Assembly (NCBI GenBank): GCA_904063045.1
Contig: CAJFCJ010000018.1
Location: forward strand, 998,443 to 1,046,527
DNA length: 48,085 nt
Direction of reading: 5' to 3'
Source of the DNA: Dimorphilus gyrociliatus
Taxonomy: Eukaryota; Annelida; Polychaeta; Dinophilidae
Part shown: positions 1 through 10,383 of the stretch, one piece after another
Position numbering within the stretch: position 1 is the stretch's first letter
Layout: every line of letters begins with the position of its first letter
Position numbers and translations under genes: made by a program
Notes under the pieces: generated by a model
Seen by the model: the letters and a program-made list of their open reading frames with translations, nothing else
Database searches by the model: none
What the model was told of the DNA's origin: nothing

Positions 1-379
1 AATTAAAACATAAAAGCAAATGTCTTTAGGCCTACATTTTATGACATAAAAAGCAAACGTTTGCAGACATAAAAATCTATTGACAACTCAGAATATTTGG
101 GTCCAAACTGTTCACCCTCATGGAACATTTGTTTTTTTTCTATAATTATGATTGGTCATCATTCTGTACTACTTTTAGTCTGTTTGAAACTTTGTTTCAT
201 AGAAATTTATGAATAACATTTAAAATACTTAAGAAAACAGAATGATCTGTCTCTCATTTGATATTTCTTTGTTTTCCTCTATTCTCTAATTTCAGGGTTT
301 CATCCTTATTCAAGCATCTATTGGCATTGGGATATAGGAGAAATTTAAAGTTTCCACCAGTGTCTTGTAATAAATTTCC

Positions 380-941
380 TCAAATTTTGATATCTGTTAT
401 TGCCATATAACTATTTTCAGTTTTCTGGAATCTGACAAACTGTCCCAGACAATTGCATATTTTACAGATATAACTACTTTCATCATGTATCACGTACTGA
501 CTAACTTGACCAGTAAAGTTAAAGCATAGATACTTATTATCCGTGATAGTCATTGAATCACTGGCAAAAACTTGAAAATTGCTCAAATGATCTGTGTTTA
601 GTTTAATTGTTTAAACGATTTCTACATCTGTCATGTTTTATATATAGAAAAGACTTGCCAGAGGGTTGACTGTTCCATAAACATATTTATAAAATTTCAT
701 AATTACTCTGTAGATCAATTATTAAATATCCATCACTAGTATTTTCACCATAAGAGTAAAGATCAATTAAATTTTGTCCATCAAATACTGCATATTTAGC
801 CAGATAACTATCATTAACAGTATTGTTTTGATAAACAGGCTTTGCTTTGACTATATGGTCCAAATCAGTAACAAAACATAGACATTGTGAAATAAGAATA
901 CAATGTAAAATCACACAAATAATCATTATTTCCTCAAACAA
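380..941 (-). CDS. Secreted fucolectin/F5-8C-like domain gene, two exons, join unresolved
   Basis: The upstream exon (941 down to about 690) starts with a hydrophobic signal peptide (MIICVILHCILISQCLC). It continues into the first half of a galactose-binding jelly-roll: 'KPVYQNN', then 'AVFDGQ' and 'GYLIIDLQSNYEI', the places where fucolectins have KP..QSS, A.DG and W..VDL...YEI. The second exon (about 596 to 380) gives the rest: 'LSNFQVFASDS', matching the L.GFEV.VG.S strand, then 'GQFVRFQ' and a terminal 'ITDIKI' strand. A CACAG acceptor precedes the second exon, but frame 1 of the first exon hits a stop right after YEI. Either a donor inside 'YEI' was missed or the gene is damaged. It probably binds sugar outside the cell (family knowledge). 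The protein is short, one domain only. Confidence 0.5.
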
Positions 942-959
942 ATGATGATTCTTTCTTCA

Positions 960-2325
960 CTTTAACTATCTTCTTTATTAAATAACTCTCAATTCACTAG
1001 TTTTTTTGAAGATATTTCTTAACTAAATATTCAAAAGTTTGAATGGCCTAAGAGCAATTTTACAAGTACTTATTATAAAAACAATGAATAAGCTAATTTC
1101 CACTTATAAATATTATATATTTTACATTCACCTAAAATTTGTTTATTGATTCAGTAAAACGTCTTTCCTTGTATTTTTGTTGATGCAAGAAAATTCAATG
1201 AAAGATTTACTTGTCAATCAATTTTTGAATTTGTTTCTAGGAAAAGTAACAACACTTACTTTTGAATTTGCACCTCGTGCTAATTAGTTTCATAAATATT
1301 TATAATTTCCAATGTAATTTGCTTCTTAATTGAGATCTTTTTTCTTGTTCCTTAGTTTGAACCAAGCTAATTACAAACCAATTGTTTTAATATTTGTCTA
1401 AATCCATTCCCATGATTATGGGATTAGTTTGTAGGTAGCTTCCTTAATTTAGAACCTTAAAATGGTTTTTTTCAACAACCTCATTTATATTATCAGAATT
1501 TATCTCATTTACAATATAACAGGACTATCAGTGTCTGTATATCATCCACAAGGAAAACAGCAATTATTGAAAATTGTCTACATATAAATGTAATAAAATG
1601 CAACGTTTGTCTGCTTTTAGAAATGAATTTTTAGGTGTTTGCTTTGGGAAGTTTGTTTATAGAATGTTAATATGACAAAGTGTCTGTAGAGGTTAGCTAA
1701 AAAAACAGGTGGAAAAGCAGTACAATAGAAAACATTATAAATAATGCAACAAACTAAATTGCAAACTATTTATTCAACAATTATTTCACAACAGCAGTTT
1801 ATTTCAACATATTGAAATTTTTAATGAGCGTTTAACGTAAAGTTTTAAGAACTTTACGAAAGGAGTAATATCTTCACTAGCACATTGCTGTGATAACAAT
1901 CAGGACTTGGAACTATTTAACAAGGTGCCTCTCTGGTTAATTTATTCCAAAAGGTCTTGCTTTGGTAAGAGATATCTTAATAAATAGCAAATCAATGAAT
2001 AGATACCAATTATCATTATATGATGGCATAGTGCATTGGAATTGAAGATATCATTAAATTTATCAATGATGAAGATAAAGTCAATTGTATTATAAGATGT
2101 AACAATTTCGAACAATCTTGAAGATTTTATGTTCATACCTAATGAATAAGATCTAGACTGGTTCTAAACCAGCTGATTGTTCGAAGATCAAGTTGATAGT
2201 TGTAGGAGTGAGGTTTTAACTTTTTAATTTTCTAATTCAATTCATTCTCTCCAAGCACTACAACTCATAAATGACACAGATTCAATAAATTCAAAATGGT
2301 GGCCAATATGTTACAAAAGTTTAGC
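960..2325. other. No convincing gene
   Basis: AT-rich sequence without recognisable domains. A 64-codon minus-strand frame at 1942-2136 ends in a hydrophobic stretch but has no splice or homology support and could be a 3' exon of the gene that follows. A short perfect hairpin lies at 1836-1858. Confidence 0.4.
1836..1858. repeat. Perfect 9-bp-arm hairpin
   Basis: CGTAAAGTT is followed by 5 bases and then AACTTTACG, a perfect inverted repeat. It is in a gene-poor stretch and has no known role. Confidence 0.6.
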
Positions 2326-2326
2326 A

Positions 2327-4457
2327 TTAATGACTGATATGGCAAACTTTAACTTTGTCAAAAAGTGCATCTTCCAAGATTATCTTGTAATAAAACTTTC
2401 TTATTGTCTCTATAATTCCACTGCATGAAAATTTATATTTTTGGTAAGAGTTATCACTTATAAATGATTCTTCTAGCAAACAAGGACCATTAGGCTCTGT
2501 CTCTTTCAGATTCATATAAAATAAACTAACAATTAATTGATTCTTGACCTCTTTGTCAAAATATAAAGTAATTTCCGGATTAATATTTTCTGAATTGAAA
2601 GTTACATTTCCCAATCTCCAACTTTCAATAACAGTTGATTTCTTTGATAAAACAAAACAGGTGGAATATAAATTATCATAAAGATATTCAGTGTGGTATT
2701 CAGCATTGCATAATCCATTTTCTGTTATTCTTACAACTTTTCCTTCTGAATAGGCAATAAAAAATTTGAACTTTTTATACTCTAAAATAACTATTTACCT
2801 AAATCATTGACACGAAATTGATGATGATCAGATGTTTCAAAATTCCTTATTAAAAATTTTTCAGATGGGCCATCAGATAGAATTGGAGCTATGATGCTAG
2901 TGTTTCTGTTATATATTTTTCCTTTGCCAAGTTTAACTGTACCATCAAGAGTAGTAATCCAAAAATCATTCCATTGCCCACAAACCACATAGTCTTGTAG
3001 TGTATCTCTAAAATAGATAGGAGGTGATAGTGTTTCCAAATAGCTTTGAATAGCATTGGACAAAACCATCTTAAATGATACTATATTATTACGATAAAAG
3101 CTAAAAACGAGTCCTCCACAAACATTTGAAGCAGTTTCGCTGCCATATATACTGAATGTCATTGCTTTGAAATTGCTTTGAATATAAGGTGGAAGTGTAT
3201 ACTGCATGGTAGATGTTGTATGAATATCATGATGTCTACTTTCTATATCTTTTAGAAATACAAATCATTGAAAAAGAAAAAAGTATTGAATTTAATCAAA
3301 TATACAAAACCTTTAACAAACACCTGAACTAAGCTCAAACCAATATTTTGAGATGCAGATATTTCAACTACTTGAACATTTAGTTTAGTTTCAATAAACT
3401 TTTTAGAATATTTGAAACACTTTTGAAATTTATTTACATTCAATTCAACTATTTCCACCACACCCGAACTCCATTTAACTCTCGATTTTGATATATGCTG
3501 ACCTGTATATCTGCAATGTAGAATCAGTGAAAATAAGTCAGCAATGATCAGACAAATTCTCTTTAATTAACCTATTTGCTAAGCAATAAATACTAGGAAC
3601 GCCATATACTTGGAATGAAACTTCAATGTATTCCCCAATACAATTTTGACCTGTGCAAATCGCAGCCCATTCGTTGAATTGAGCAAAAGCTCCGTTTATA
3701 TAATCTAATGCGTTTTTGCATTGATATTTAGAGGAATATGTTGAAGAAGCTGTACAAGTTGCTCCTTTTCTTTTGCTAGCTATGTTTGTATAGTAGTTGC
3801 TACTTCCCACTTTTTCTGTCATACCTGAAAAGTAAGATTATTGGAAAGTGATCTCAATATGTAAAAGTACAAACCATCTTCGTAAGCAAAAATCATAATT
3901 GAAGAAAATCCGATATTTGCAGTTGATAATGTTTGAATAGGTGTAAAAGTCATACTTTTAACATTTGTACCAAAAGTATATCTTACTAAAAAGCATTCTC
4001 TATCTTTCTTTGTTGCATGAAGATTAAATTTATATTGAACTTTGGTATTACTTGCTTTGTTATAAATAACAATCACTTCTTTAGCTTTTTGGTTAGATGA
4101 CATGAAAGTATGCGATACGCAATAGTCAACAACATCATAGACCTTCTGAAATACTATATTAAGTTTAGGATTGTTACAAGGCCCGACACATCCGGTGAGA
4201 TATGAAAACATGTTGATCCAATTTGGATATAGTACGTTTTTACAATTGTAATTATAACCAGCATAATTTGATCTTGTAGTGCTAGCAGAACAGGTTGAAT
4301 TCCATGAAATATCAGCAACATTTATCAGAATTTTGCCTGTGAAAGAGAGAAAAAATACAAATGATAAAAAAGATAAATAAAATAGAACGAATTCTTTACT
4401 TTCAACTTTTACATTTAAAATTACTAGTAAACAAATAATATTCTTGTTTGCAATCAT
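2327..4457 (-). CDS. Secreted galactose-binding / Methyltransf_FA-fold protein, six exons
   Basis: Exons on the minus strand, by splice motifs: 4457-about 4410 (signal peptide MIANKNIICLLVILNV), 4336-3875, 3824-3572, 3510-3311, about 3242-2799 and 2746-2327. Introns are 48-85 bp, with acceptors such as TTTCTCTCTTTCACAG and TCTTACTTTTCAG. Domain 1 (exon 2) is a Cys-rich jelly-roll beginning 'INVADISWNSTCSAS'. Domain 2 (exons 3-4) is a second one beginning 'NIASKRKGATCTASSTYS', with an 'A.DYINGAF' strand and an 'IGLSLVQVFV' terminal strand. Exon 5 resembles the farnesoic-acid-O-methyltransferase-type fold, with core motif 'WNDFWITTLDGTVKLGKG'. Exon 6 is a third jelly-roll-like domain. All exons are open. 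No enzyme activity should be assumed from the Methyltransf_FA name; in animals this fold is common in extracellular proteins. The gene has a deleted copy at 8.4-9.0 kb and a decayed one at 17.5-19.5 kb. It is probably a sugar-binding secreted factor. Confidence 0.7.
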
Positions 4458-4888
4458 TCTCTTCTCGTGAACAAGTGCTTCTTCTCCTATATTTTAAATA
4501 TGCATAAGGCTGTTTAAATTTTAAAATAACGAATAATTAATAAAATTTTCTAAAACGACAATTGTCATTGAGAGATTTTAATAGATAATTGATAGAGTTT
4601 TGGAAATCAGTCTTTCATTGCCAATCTATTCTTTACTGTTTTCAACCAATGAACAAACAACTACAGATATAAATGATTAATTATAAAGTAATTTGCATAT
4701 TGGCTAACCTAGCTAAATTATTGAATGCTTTGTCACCACTTGTGAATTATATATTACCTTTGACAAACGAATTGTAGATAATTTTTGGCAAGAAAGTAAT
4801 AGAATGATATTGAGTTAATCTGTTTATTTCAAAATCGAGTTATAATTGGACAAACTGAAAGCAACACAAACAAACATAACTAATAAAA

Positions 4889-5197
4889 CTAGATTGAATA
4901 TTCAAAAAATTTCAATAAGTTTTTTAGCTCACTGCCCACGTGACCATCAATTCCAACATTCTCGTAATAAAATGTTTCCAGCGTTTGGCAATTTGTCGTT
5001 GAGCATTGTAAATAATTTAGAAAATTTCTATTTCCACTACAATTTAAACTATAATCCAAAACTTTAATGGAAAATTGCATTTTAAAATAATTTTGAAGAT
5101 TTTCATGAATAGTATCATTATTTAAATTTGAATTTCTCAGCATGATTTCAGTACAGAAGATGAATGTAGAAGAGATATTTTGCGGAAAGTTTGTCAA
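4889..5197 (-). CDS. Orphan exon, lectin-cluster family (fragment)
   Basis: An open stretch with six cysteines ('NCSGNRNFLNYLQC', 'STTNCQTLE') and N-glycosylation sites. Its layout loosely matches the third domain of the 44.9-46.8 kb protein (a long strand, then a C-x(10-15)-C pair). No signal peptide and no clear partner exons were found. It may be a leftover exon of a neighbouring galactose-binding gene. The function is unknown. Confidence 0.3.
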   Translation of the reverse strand: MTNFPQNISSTFIFCTEIMLRNSNLNNDTIHENLQNYFKMQFSIKVLDYSLNCSGNRNFLNYLQCSTTNCQTLETFYYENVGIDGHVGSELKNLLKFFEYSI

Positions 5198-5524
5198 ATT
5201 GCACGTACCAATATTAGTATTTGAGAAATTAAACTTTAATTCTTTTTTAAATATTTCACCATTAAATTGAAAAACAAATTGTTATACCTATACATAGTCC
5301 TATAATTTTCACGTTGACAACCGGAAGTTACCACAGACAACTGTTTAAATTTTTCGATGTACACAGTAATTTTTTTATGAACTCTTTAATTGCGTAATTC
5401 AAAGCCAAATGTTATTGATTGTATTGGGTAGATAGTTTCGTAAAAAACAATATGGCAGAATATTTTAAAATCTTCAACAGTTCTAGTTATATAGTAAAAT
5501 TTCTACCAGTCTCCTCCAGGTTTT

Positions 5525-6371
5525 ACTTTTATTTAAATTAGGGTCTTTCCATTTAACATTGGCAGACATGTTGGTTTTTGCTTTGTAAATCCAAGGAAAA
5601 AATTTCAAGTCATATAAATTCTTCGTTGAAATTTTTTTAATAATTTTATTTTCAATCAAAAATTTAATCTCCTTTTCTAATTCTAAACTTAATGTTTTTA
5701 AAAGTTTACATTGACGTTAATTCGGTTAAAAGCTTTCTGAAATTTCTTAAGTATAACCGCAAAATTTCTTTTTCCAGTGTTACACTGGAAGAGAATCATC
5801 GCCATTTATTAAATACATTAATGTTGCTGATATTGAAAATTTTCCATTCATCTCCTTTAAAAGCATTATCTGGCTGTAGACTACTTTTGAATAGTGATGA
5901 GCACAATGCACTCGGTAGTCCATTCGTTAAAGGCGGTCGATCAAAATTTAAAACTTTATACCAACAGGCTTCTTGGTAAGATCTAATGATATTCAAATAA
6001 GAAATGGAAGGGTTATGAGAAGGATCCCTTGGAAAAACTATTCTCCTTAAATCAGCAATAAGATCTAAGAGAAAATAAGGGTTTGTACATTCCCTATCAT
6101 AAGTGATTCTAAATCTGTCATTATGCTTTCTCCATAGATAGGAAATGATCATTGCAATTTTTGGAACTTTAGAGAGAGCTTCAGACCAGACGATTGTTTT
6201 AAAAGTAAGTCTGCCTCTTTTTAGATAATCGATTAAGAAACTGAATTTATTAATCTCTTTACTAATATCAATAAGAAGTATTAAATCCGTATCATTGTTC
6301 TTTATTTTGAATAAATTGCGTAAAGCAGGTTCATCAACATAGTATTCGTATGATTCATCAAAATTTGTCAA
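5525..6371 (-). CDS. Unassigned protein, internal exons
   Basis: The main exon runs from a TTTTACTTTCTTAG acceptor (exon start 6371) for about 190 codons. It is rich in charged and aromatic residues ('WSEALSKVPKIAMIISYLW', 'FPRDPSHNPS', 'ACWYKVLNFDRPPLTNG') and ends near 5822 at a GTATTT donor. Another open stretch at about 5690-5525 ('KFFPWIYKAKTNMSANVKW') may be a following exon in the same direction. Codon composition looks coding, and the antisense frame at 5692-5979 is its shadow. I do not recognise the family. No signal peptide or membrane segment is visible. The first exon and the exact joins are missing. Confidence 0.4.
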
Positions 6372-6884
6372 CTAAGAAAGTAAAATATCTTCTAAAGCAG
6401 AGCATTCTCTTCAAAAAAAGGGGTCGGCAGAAAAAGTCCATAACTGAGAAATTTAAAGGCTATATTTTACATTGAAATATGGTTAGGAAAAAGAAGATCA
6501 CAACTCATTTATACTTAGAAAGGTCTCCTAAGCGCGGGATTAGGGTTAGAGTAAAATCAGGCATTTGCGGACATTTTCTGTCGCTTCTATTAAAAACATA
6601 TCATATTTCTGTACTTTGCCAAATTCTCACAAGAGAATATTAAATGCTAAAATGTCTGTATGACTAACTTGAATGGAATAGATTAAACAATTTCTTTGCT
6701 GACATCACTGAAAAGGTTTTTCAGAGAATCTTAAATTTTATGTTAAAATTTCAAATGATAATTTTCTCTTTCTGGGATTGCTATTCTTCTATTTCTATCT
6801 CACAAATTTGAATTGAAGGATTAGCCAATTGAGTATAAATATGAATATATATTTCTCTGGAATTTGTTTGTCAGCAAACAAAAT

Positions 6885-7127
6885 TCAAATCATCATTTTG
6901 ATTACATAATTCAATTTTGTGAATATCATTGCCATTAAACTATTATTTAAAGAGGAGATTATCTTAATCTTTCTATTAAAATAATATCTTAGGTATAGAG
7001 GTGAGACTGTTTTATTAATTTTCACGCAGGTATTTACATCACCATCAATCAAGTATTGAACATTCTGTCTACATTTAATTGGCGATAGTAGTTGAATGTT
7101 TTTCACAATGTACTTGATACATTTCAA
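6885..7127 (-). pseudogene. Fucolectin-like domain fragment
   Basis: Contains 'YLIDGDVNTCVKINKTVSPL', which fits the A.DGD.NTC......P strand pair of fucolectin/F5-8C folds, followed by 'YLRYYFNRKIKI' where VDL...Y.I is expected. The rest of the domain is not found in any frame and no splice partner was identified. It is probably an isolated exon left from a duplication of the neighbouring lectin genes. Confidence 0.4.
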
Positions 7128-7129
7128 TG

Positions 7130-7480
7130 GTTTGATTACATGTTTTGCCCATTCATTTTTGAATTTTCAAATTGTTTGGAAACGTATAGAAATATAGGCA
7201 GGAGATAAAGGATATATATATATATAATATGTTAGTTACAACCGTTTCAACCAATCCCATTGCAAAGACTATTTGTTTACTTGGGTTATCATATCAATTT
7301 TGAGAGAATAGTAAATTTATTGAAAAATTCTATGTTAGGTTTAAATGAATAAATGAGTATATAGTTATAAATAATAGATTATTAACAAATGCAATATCAA
7401 GAAATGAATGTCAGGCCTCGTGATCATTGTAATCGAATTAGTGCAAGCTAATCATTTATAAATTCTTTCAAAACATTTGT
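7130..7480. other. No gene seen; short (TA)n tract
   Basis: AT-rich spacer with a TATATATATATA tract near 7211-7226. No domain or splice-supported exon was seen on either strand. Confidence 0.4.
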
Positions 7481-7484
7481 ACAA

Positions 7485-8131
7485 CTACAGGCAATGCAAG
7501 ATAATTTTTTGTTTTGTAGGAATTAGACTGGTGTTTAGAACATCATCTAATGCTTTAGCATCATTGGAGGATTTGAAAAAATCTATTCTTTGATCCACTG
7601 CATCTATGAAGTTTCTTTTAATTGATTTAATTTTTTCCTTAATATGTGATATCTCTATCTCTTCATATTTTGAAATTTTTTGCAAGATTGTAATTGTATT
7701 TTGCTCTTCTTCATTTTGAAAAAATTTCAGTTTTTGTCTTTTTTTCAAGCTTTGACATTGGAGACACTCGACAATCAGCATGATTTCTTTCCCAACATGT
7801 AAGCAATATATTTTCAACACTATGTGTTAGAGAACAGAGTGATTCCTCCTTTTTGTGTTTCTTGCAAAAACTTGCGCTAAAAGTTGTTTCTATAAACGAA
7901 TGTTTTATAAAGTTCTCTGGTAGATGAGAAACAAAGCCTTGTCGCAGATTACAAACTTATTTACAAGCTGGGCAAATAATAGAATAGTTTTTTAACTTCT
8001 GGTTTCCTCAAACACCTAAGACAAAAAGTATGTTAGCATGGTAGTACTCGTGAATCCTCTTTCACCCAAGATTCTAAACACACACCACAAGTAACATTAT
8101 CAATTTTTACCAAATAGCCTTCAGTTGCCAT
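7485..8131 (-). pseudogene. TRIM-like (RING, B-box, coiled coil) pseudogene, intronless
   Basis: Reading from ATG at 8131: 'VTCGVCLESW', then 'RVLPC*HTFCLRCL' and, after a frame change, 'IICPACK*'. This is a C3HC4 RING pattern (CxxC...C.HxxCxxC...CxxC) with an in-frame stop between the zinc-binding C and H. A second stop follows CPACK. Next comes a B-box-like CxxH...C...C..C...H..C segment ('FCKKHKKEESLC', 'TCWERNHADC'). After another frame change there is a coiled coil ('ISKYEEIEISHIKEKIKSIK') ending at 7485. There are at least two stops and two frameshifts and no introns, so this is a dead copy, possibly a retrocopy. Intact relatives would be cytosolic E3 ubiquitin ligases. Confidence 0.65.
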
Positions 8132-8257
8132 TTTAAAGCAATGCTAACTTCCTTAGTGACAAGGTTTTTACTTGACCATGGTTATATAACTCAGGTAAGC
8201 TCAAACACATAGTGCACTGAATCTTCATTTTCCTTCTGAATATAAGGAATAATAATA

Positions 8258-8335
8258 AATTTAGGGAGCAGGTGAAACTGTACCTGAGCGAAATCGTACC
8301 CATGGCTGGTGAAACCATACCCATTAAAAGCTGTA
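8258..8335 (+). repeat. MULE-type end fragment: GTGAAACC.TACCC units
   Basis: Three diverged copies of a unit close to GGTGAAACCGTACCC, followed by 'CATTAAAAG'. The order and junctions match the terminal inverted repeats of the element at 21414-22290, in the orientation of its left end. No partner end is seen nearby, so this is an isolated end. It overlaps a meaningless minus-strand frame. Confidence 0.6.
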
Positions 8336-8359
8336 CAGAATACATATAATTTAATCACT

Positions 8360-8999
8360 AAAAATTTCTTTTTCTAGTTGGCACTGACCTTTAAAATCAT
8401 TCTTTTCGAAATCTTTATAGAATGCATTAACATCCAACTGATTTTTGAGTACTTTATCAAAATGTAGAGTAATCTCTGGTTTGACTTTTTCAATGTGAAA
8501 TGTTAATTAGAAAGTCTAGAAGTTTCAATAATAGTTGATGTAGATGATAAATGTTTACATGTAGAATATGAATGATCTTGGAGATAAGTATCAAACGCTT
8601 CATGACATTTATCAATTTCGTGAAATTTTACTATTCTTCCTTCTGTTATTTGACAGACAACAGTCTTATATTTTTTAGTTTTGTAAACATAAAAAATTTA
8701 CCTAAGTCTTCAATTCTGAATATATGATTGAGTTCTGATAAAGTATTCATTAGTTGAATTTTCTCTGATAGACCATTGATTTGAATTGGATGTTATATTA
8801 TAAGATTTTTGAAAAGTAATTGTAATCTTTGTAGAAATGCAATTATGTCCACAATCAGTTAACCATGAATTCATGTTTACCCATGGAGGATACATAACAT
8901 GTCTAGGTTCAAAAGTATAAAATGAAGTTGGGGCTCTATTATTATTCGCAAAGCAAGTAAAACTCCATGAATAATGAGCCACATCAATTAAATTGACTT
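8360..8999 (-). pseudogene. Deleted, frameshifted copy of the 2.3-4.5 kb lectin gene
   Basis: The first exon begins after a TTTTTTTTGTAG acceptor (8999) with 'IDVAHYSWSFTC', 'VMYPPWVNMNSWLTDC' and 'ITITFQKSYNI'. These align with 'INVADISWNSTC', 'VLYPNWINMFSYLTGC' and 'LNIVFQKVYDV' of the intact gene. It then jumps, in a different frame, straight to the end of the Methyltransf_FA exon ('NGLSEKIQ...IFRIEDLGK', against 'DGPSEKFL...QFRVNDLGK'). Domain 2 and most of exon 5 are missing. The last exon aligns too ('VKPEITLHFDK', against 'INPEITLYFDK') but has a one-base loss just after 'SRLSN' near 8507. A deletion plus two frame breaks make it a pseudogene. Confidence 0.75.
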
Positions 9000-9227
9000 C
9001 TACAAAAAAAAAACAATGGTAACAATGTTAAAACAATGAGAAGGAGAATATATAAATTAAAATATTTTAACTTTTTTTCCATGCCTCAATGATGAAAACT
9101 GGTAGAAAATAGATTTGAATAGAAAATATAATCATTCTGCACAATTAGCAATCTAACATAGCTATGATTCATATAGCTGTTTTTTCTTTCATGCATTAAA
9201 TATACTTTAATCTTGAATTAATAAAAT

Positions 9228-9830
9228 TCACAAAATATTTAAATGAAAATTTTTTTGTTTTTTGTCCTTTTTTTTACCAGAATAAAAGTTATTTGTTAAA
9301 AAAACTGTGCACATCAGTTTTTCAGCTGACTTAGTCAGTTTAAGCTTCTTTTCAGGTGGCGATGAGGTGTGCTTATATGTCAAACAAGACCTTTTAGATT
9401 CTGGATCATACAGGTGTACCCAGGTTTCATCCCCAGTCACAATTTTTTTCTAAAAAGTCTCTTCCTTCTGCCATATATCTATGGAGTAGCTCTGTACAAT
9501 GACTCACCCTTATCTGCTTCTGGTCCATATTAAGGGCATAAGGAATCCATTTTGCACAGATCTTTCTGTACCCCAACTCTTTTATAATTTTTCCTACAGC
9601 CTCTTGACAAATTTCTAATTTTTTGGCGATTGCTCTCTGAGAAATGGTCTGATCTTCTCTGATAAGCCTGTCAATAGTTTCTCTGTTCTGACTTGTTACA
9701 GCTGTCCTTGGATGACCAGATCTTGGCAAGTCTTCAAATTTTTTTCTTCCTTTTTTTATGTCAGATACCCATCTTCTTATGGAACATTCACTCACAGTTT
9801 CATCCCCACATCATTGATGGGAACTTGTGC
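9228..9830 (-). mobile_element. Mariner transposase relic (3' truncated)
   Basis: On the minus strand the N-terminal half reads as paired helix-turn-helix sequence typical of mariner ('SIRRWVSDIKKGRKKFEDLP', 'SGHPRTAVT', 'IAKKLEICQEAVGKIIKELG', 'LLHRYMAEG'). After a frame change, 'GDETWVHLYDPESKRS' carries the first catalytic Asp. The remaining catalytic part, including the second Asp and the SPDLAP.D motif, is missing. The second copy at 40.4 kb is roughly 90% identical over the shared N-terminal part, so both derive from the same DD34D mariner family. Non-functional. Confidence 0.85.
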
Positions 9831-10152
9831 ACATGACTTGCAATTGCTTACATCACAATAAATTTGTAATGGCTCAACAGAATTGAATGCAAGTTTGCAC
9901 AATGAAAGTTTACTAATTTACTAAAATAATTGGAAAGTATCAATGATAGTAGTTGAGCCGTTTTAAAATTACAGCACATAGTTTGANTAAAATGCAATGA
10001 TTTGTCGTAGATCAGAATGTGTGCACATGATCTGCAGTTTCTTACACCAAAATAAATTTTTAATGGCTCAACAGAATCGAATGAAAGTTTACTAATTCAT
10101 AAAGATTATTTGAAAGTAAAAATGACAGTTGAGCCGTTTTAAAATTACAGCA
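9824..10152. repeat. Two-unit tandem repeat next to mariner, with internal inverted motif
   Basis: Two copies (about 9824-9978 and 10019-10152) begin 'TGTGCACATGA', contain 'AATGGCTCAACAGAAT' and end 'GTTGAGCCGTTTTAAAATTA' then CAGCACA. TGGCTCAAC near the start and GTTGAGCC near the end of each unit are inverted. The repeat lies against the 5' side of the mariner relic and may include its untranslated end. An ambiguous base (n) stands at 9987. Confidence 0.6.
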
Positions 10153-10383
10153 CAGAGTTGGAAACTTTTTGATTGTAACTAATATATAGGCTGTATATAT
10201 GTATGCTTGTAGTTTTTTTGAATAGATGCATTTATATTTTTAGCACATTTGAAAAAGAAAACAATCGCTATGGACTAGGACTGACGTGTTGTAAAAAGAA
10301 TTCAACATGTAAACAAAAGAAATTAATATAATGATATTTTAAAAGAAAAGTAGTATTTCTAATTTTGAGTGATTTTCAATTAG

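Noticed and set aside
2327-3207. Calling the Methyltransf_FA exon an active farnesoic acid O-methyltransferase
   Set aside because: The fold occurs widely in secreted animal proteins without shown methyltransferase activity, and no SAM-binding motif is visible.
5692-5979. Plus-strand open frame of 95 codons
   Set aside because: Lies antisense to the better-supported minus-strand exon with a splice acceptor; no domain.
5796-6371. Sulfotransferase identity for the unassigned exon because of an RDP motif
   Set aside because: Motif order and surroundings do not fit the family; resemblance too weak to name.
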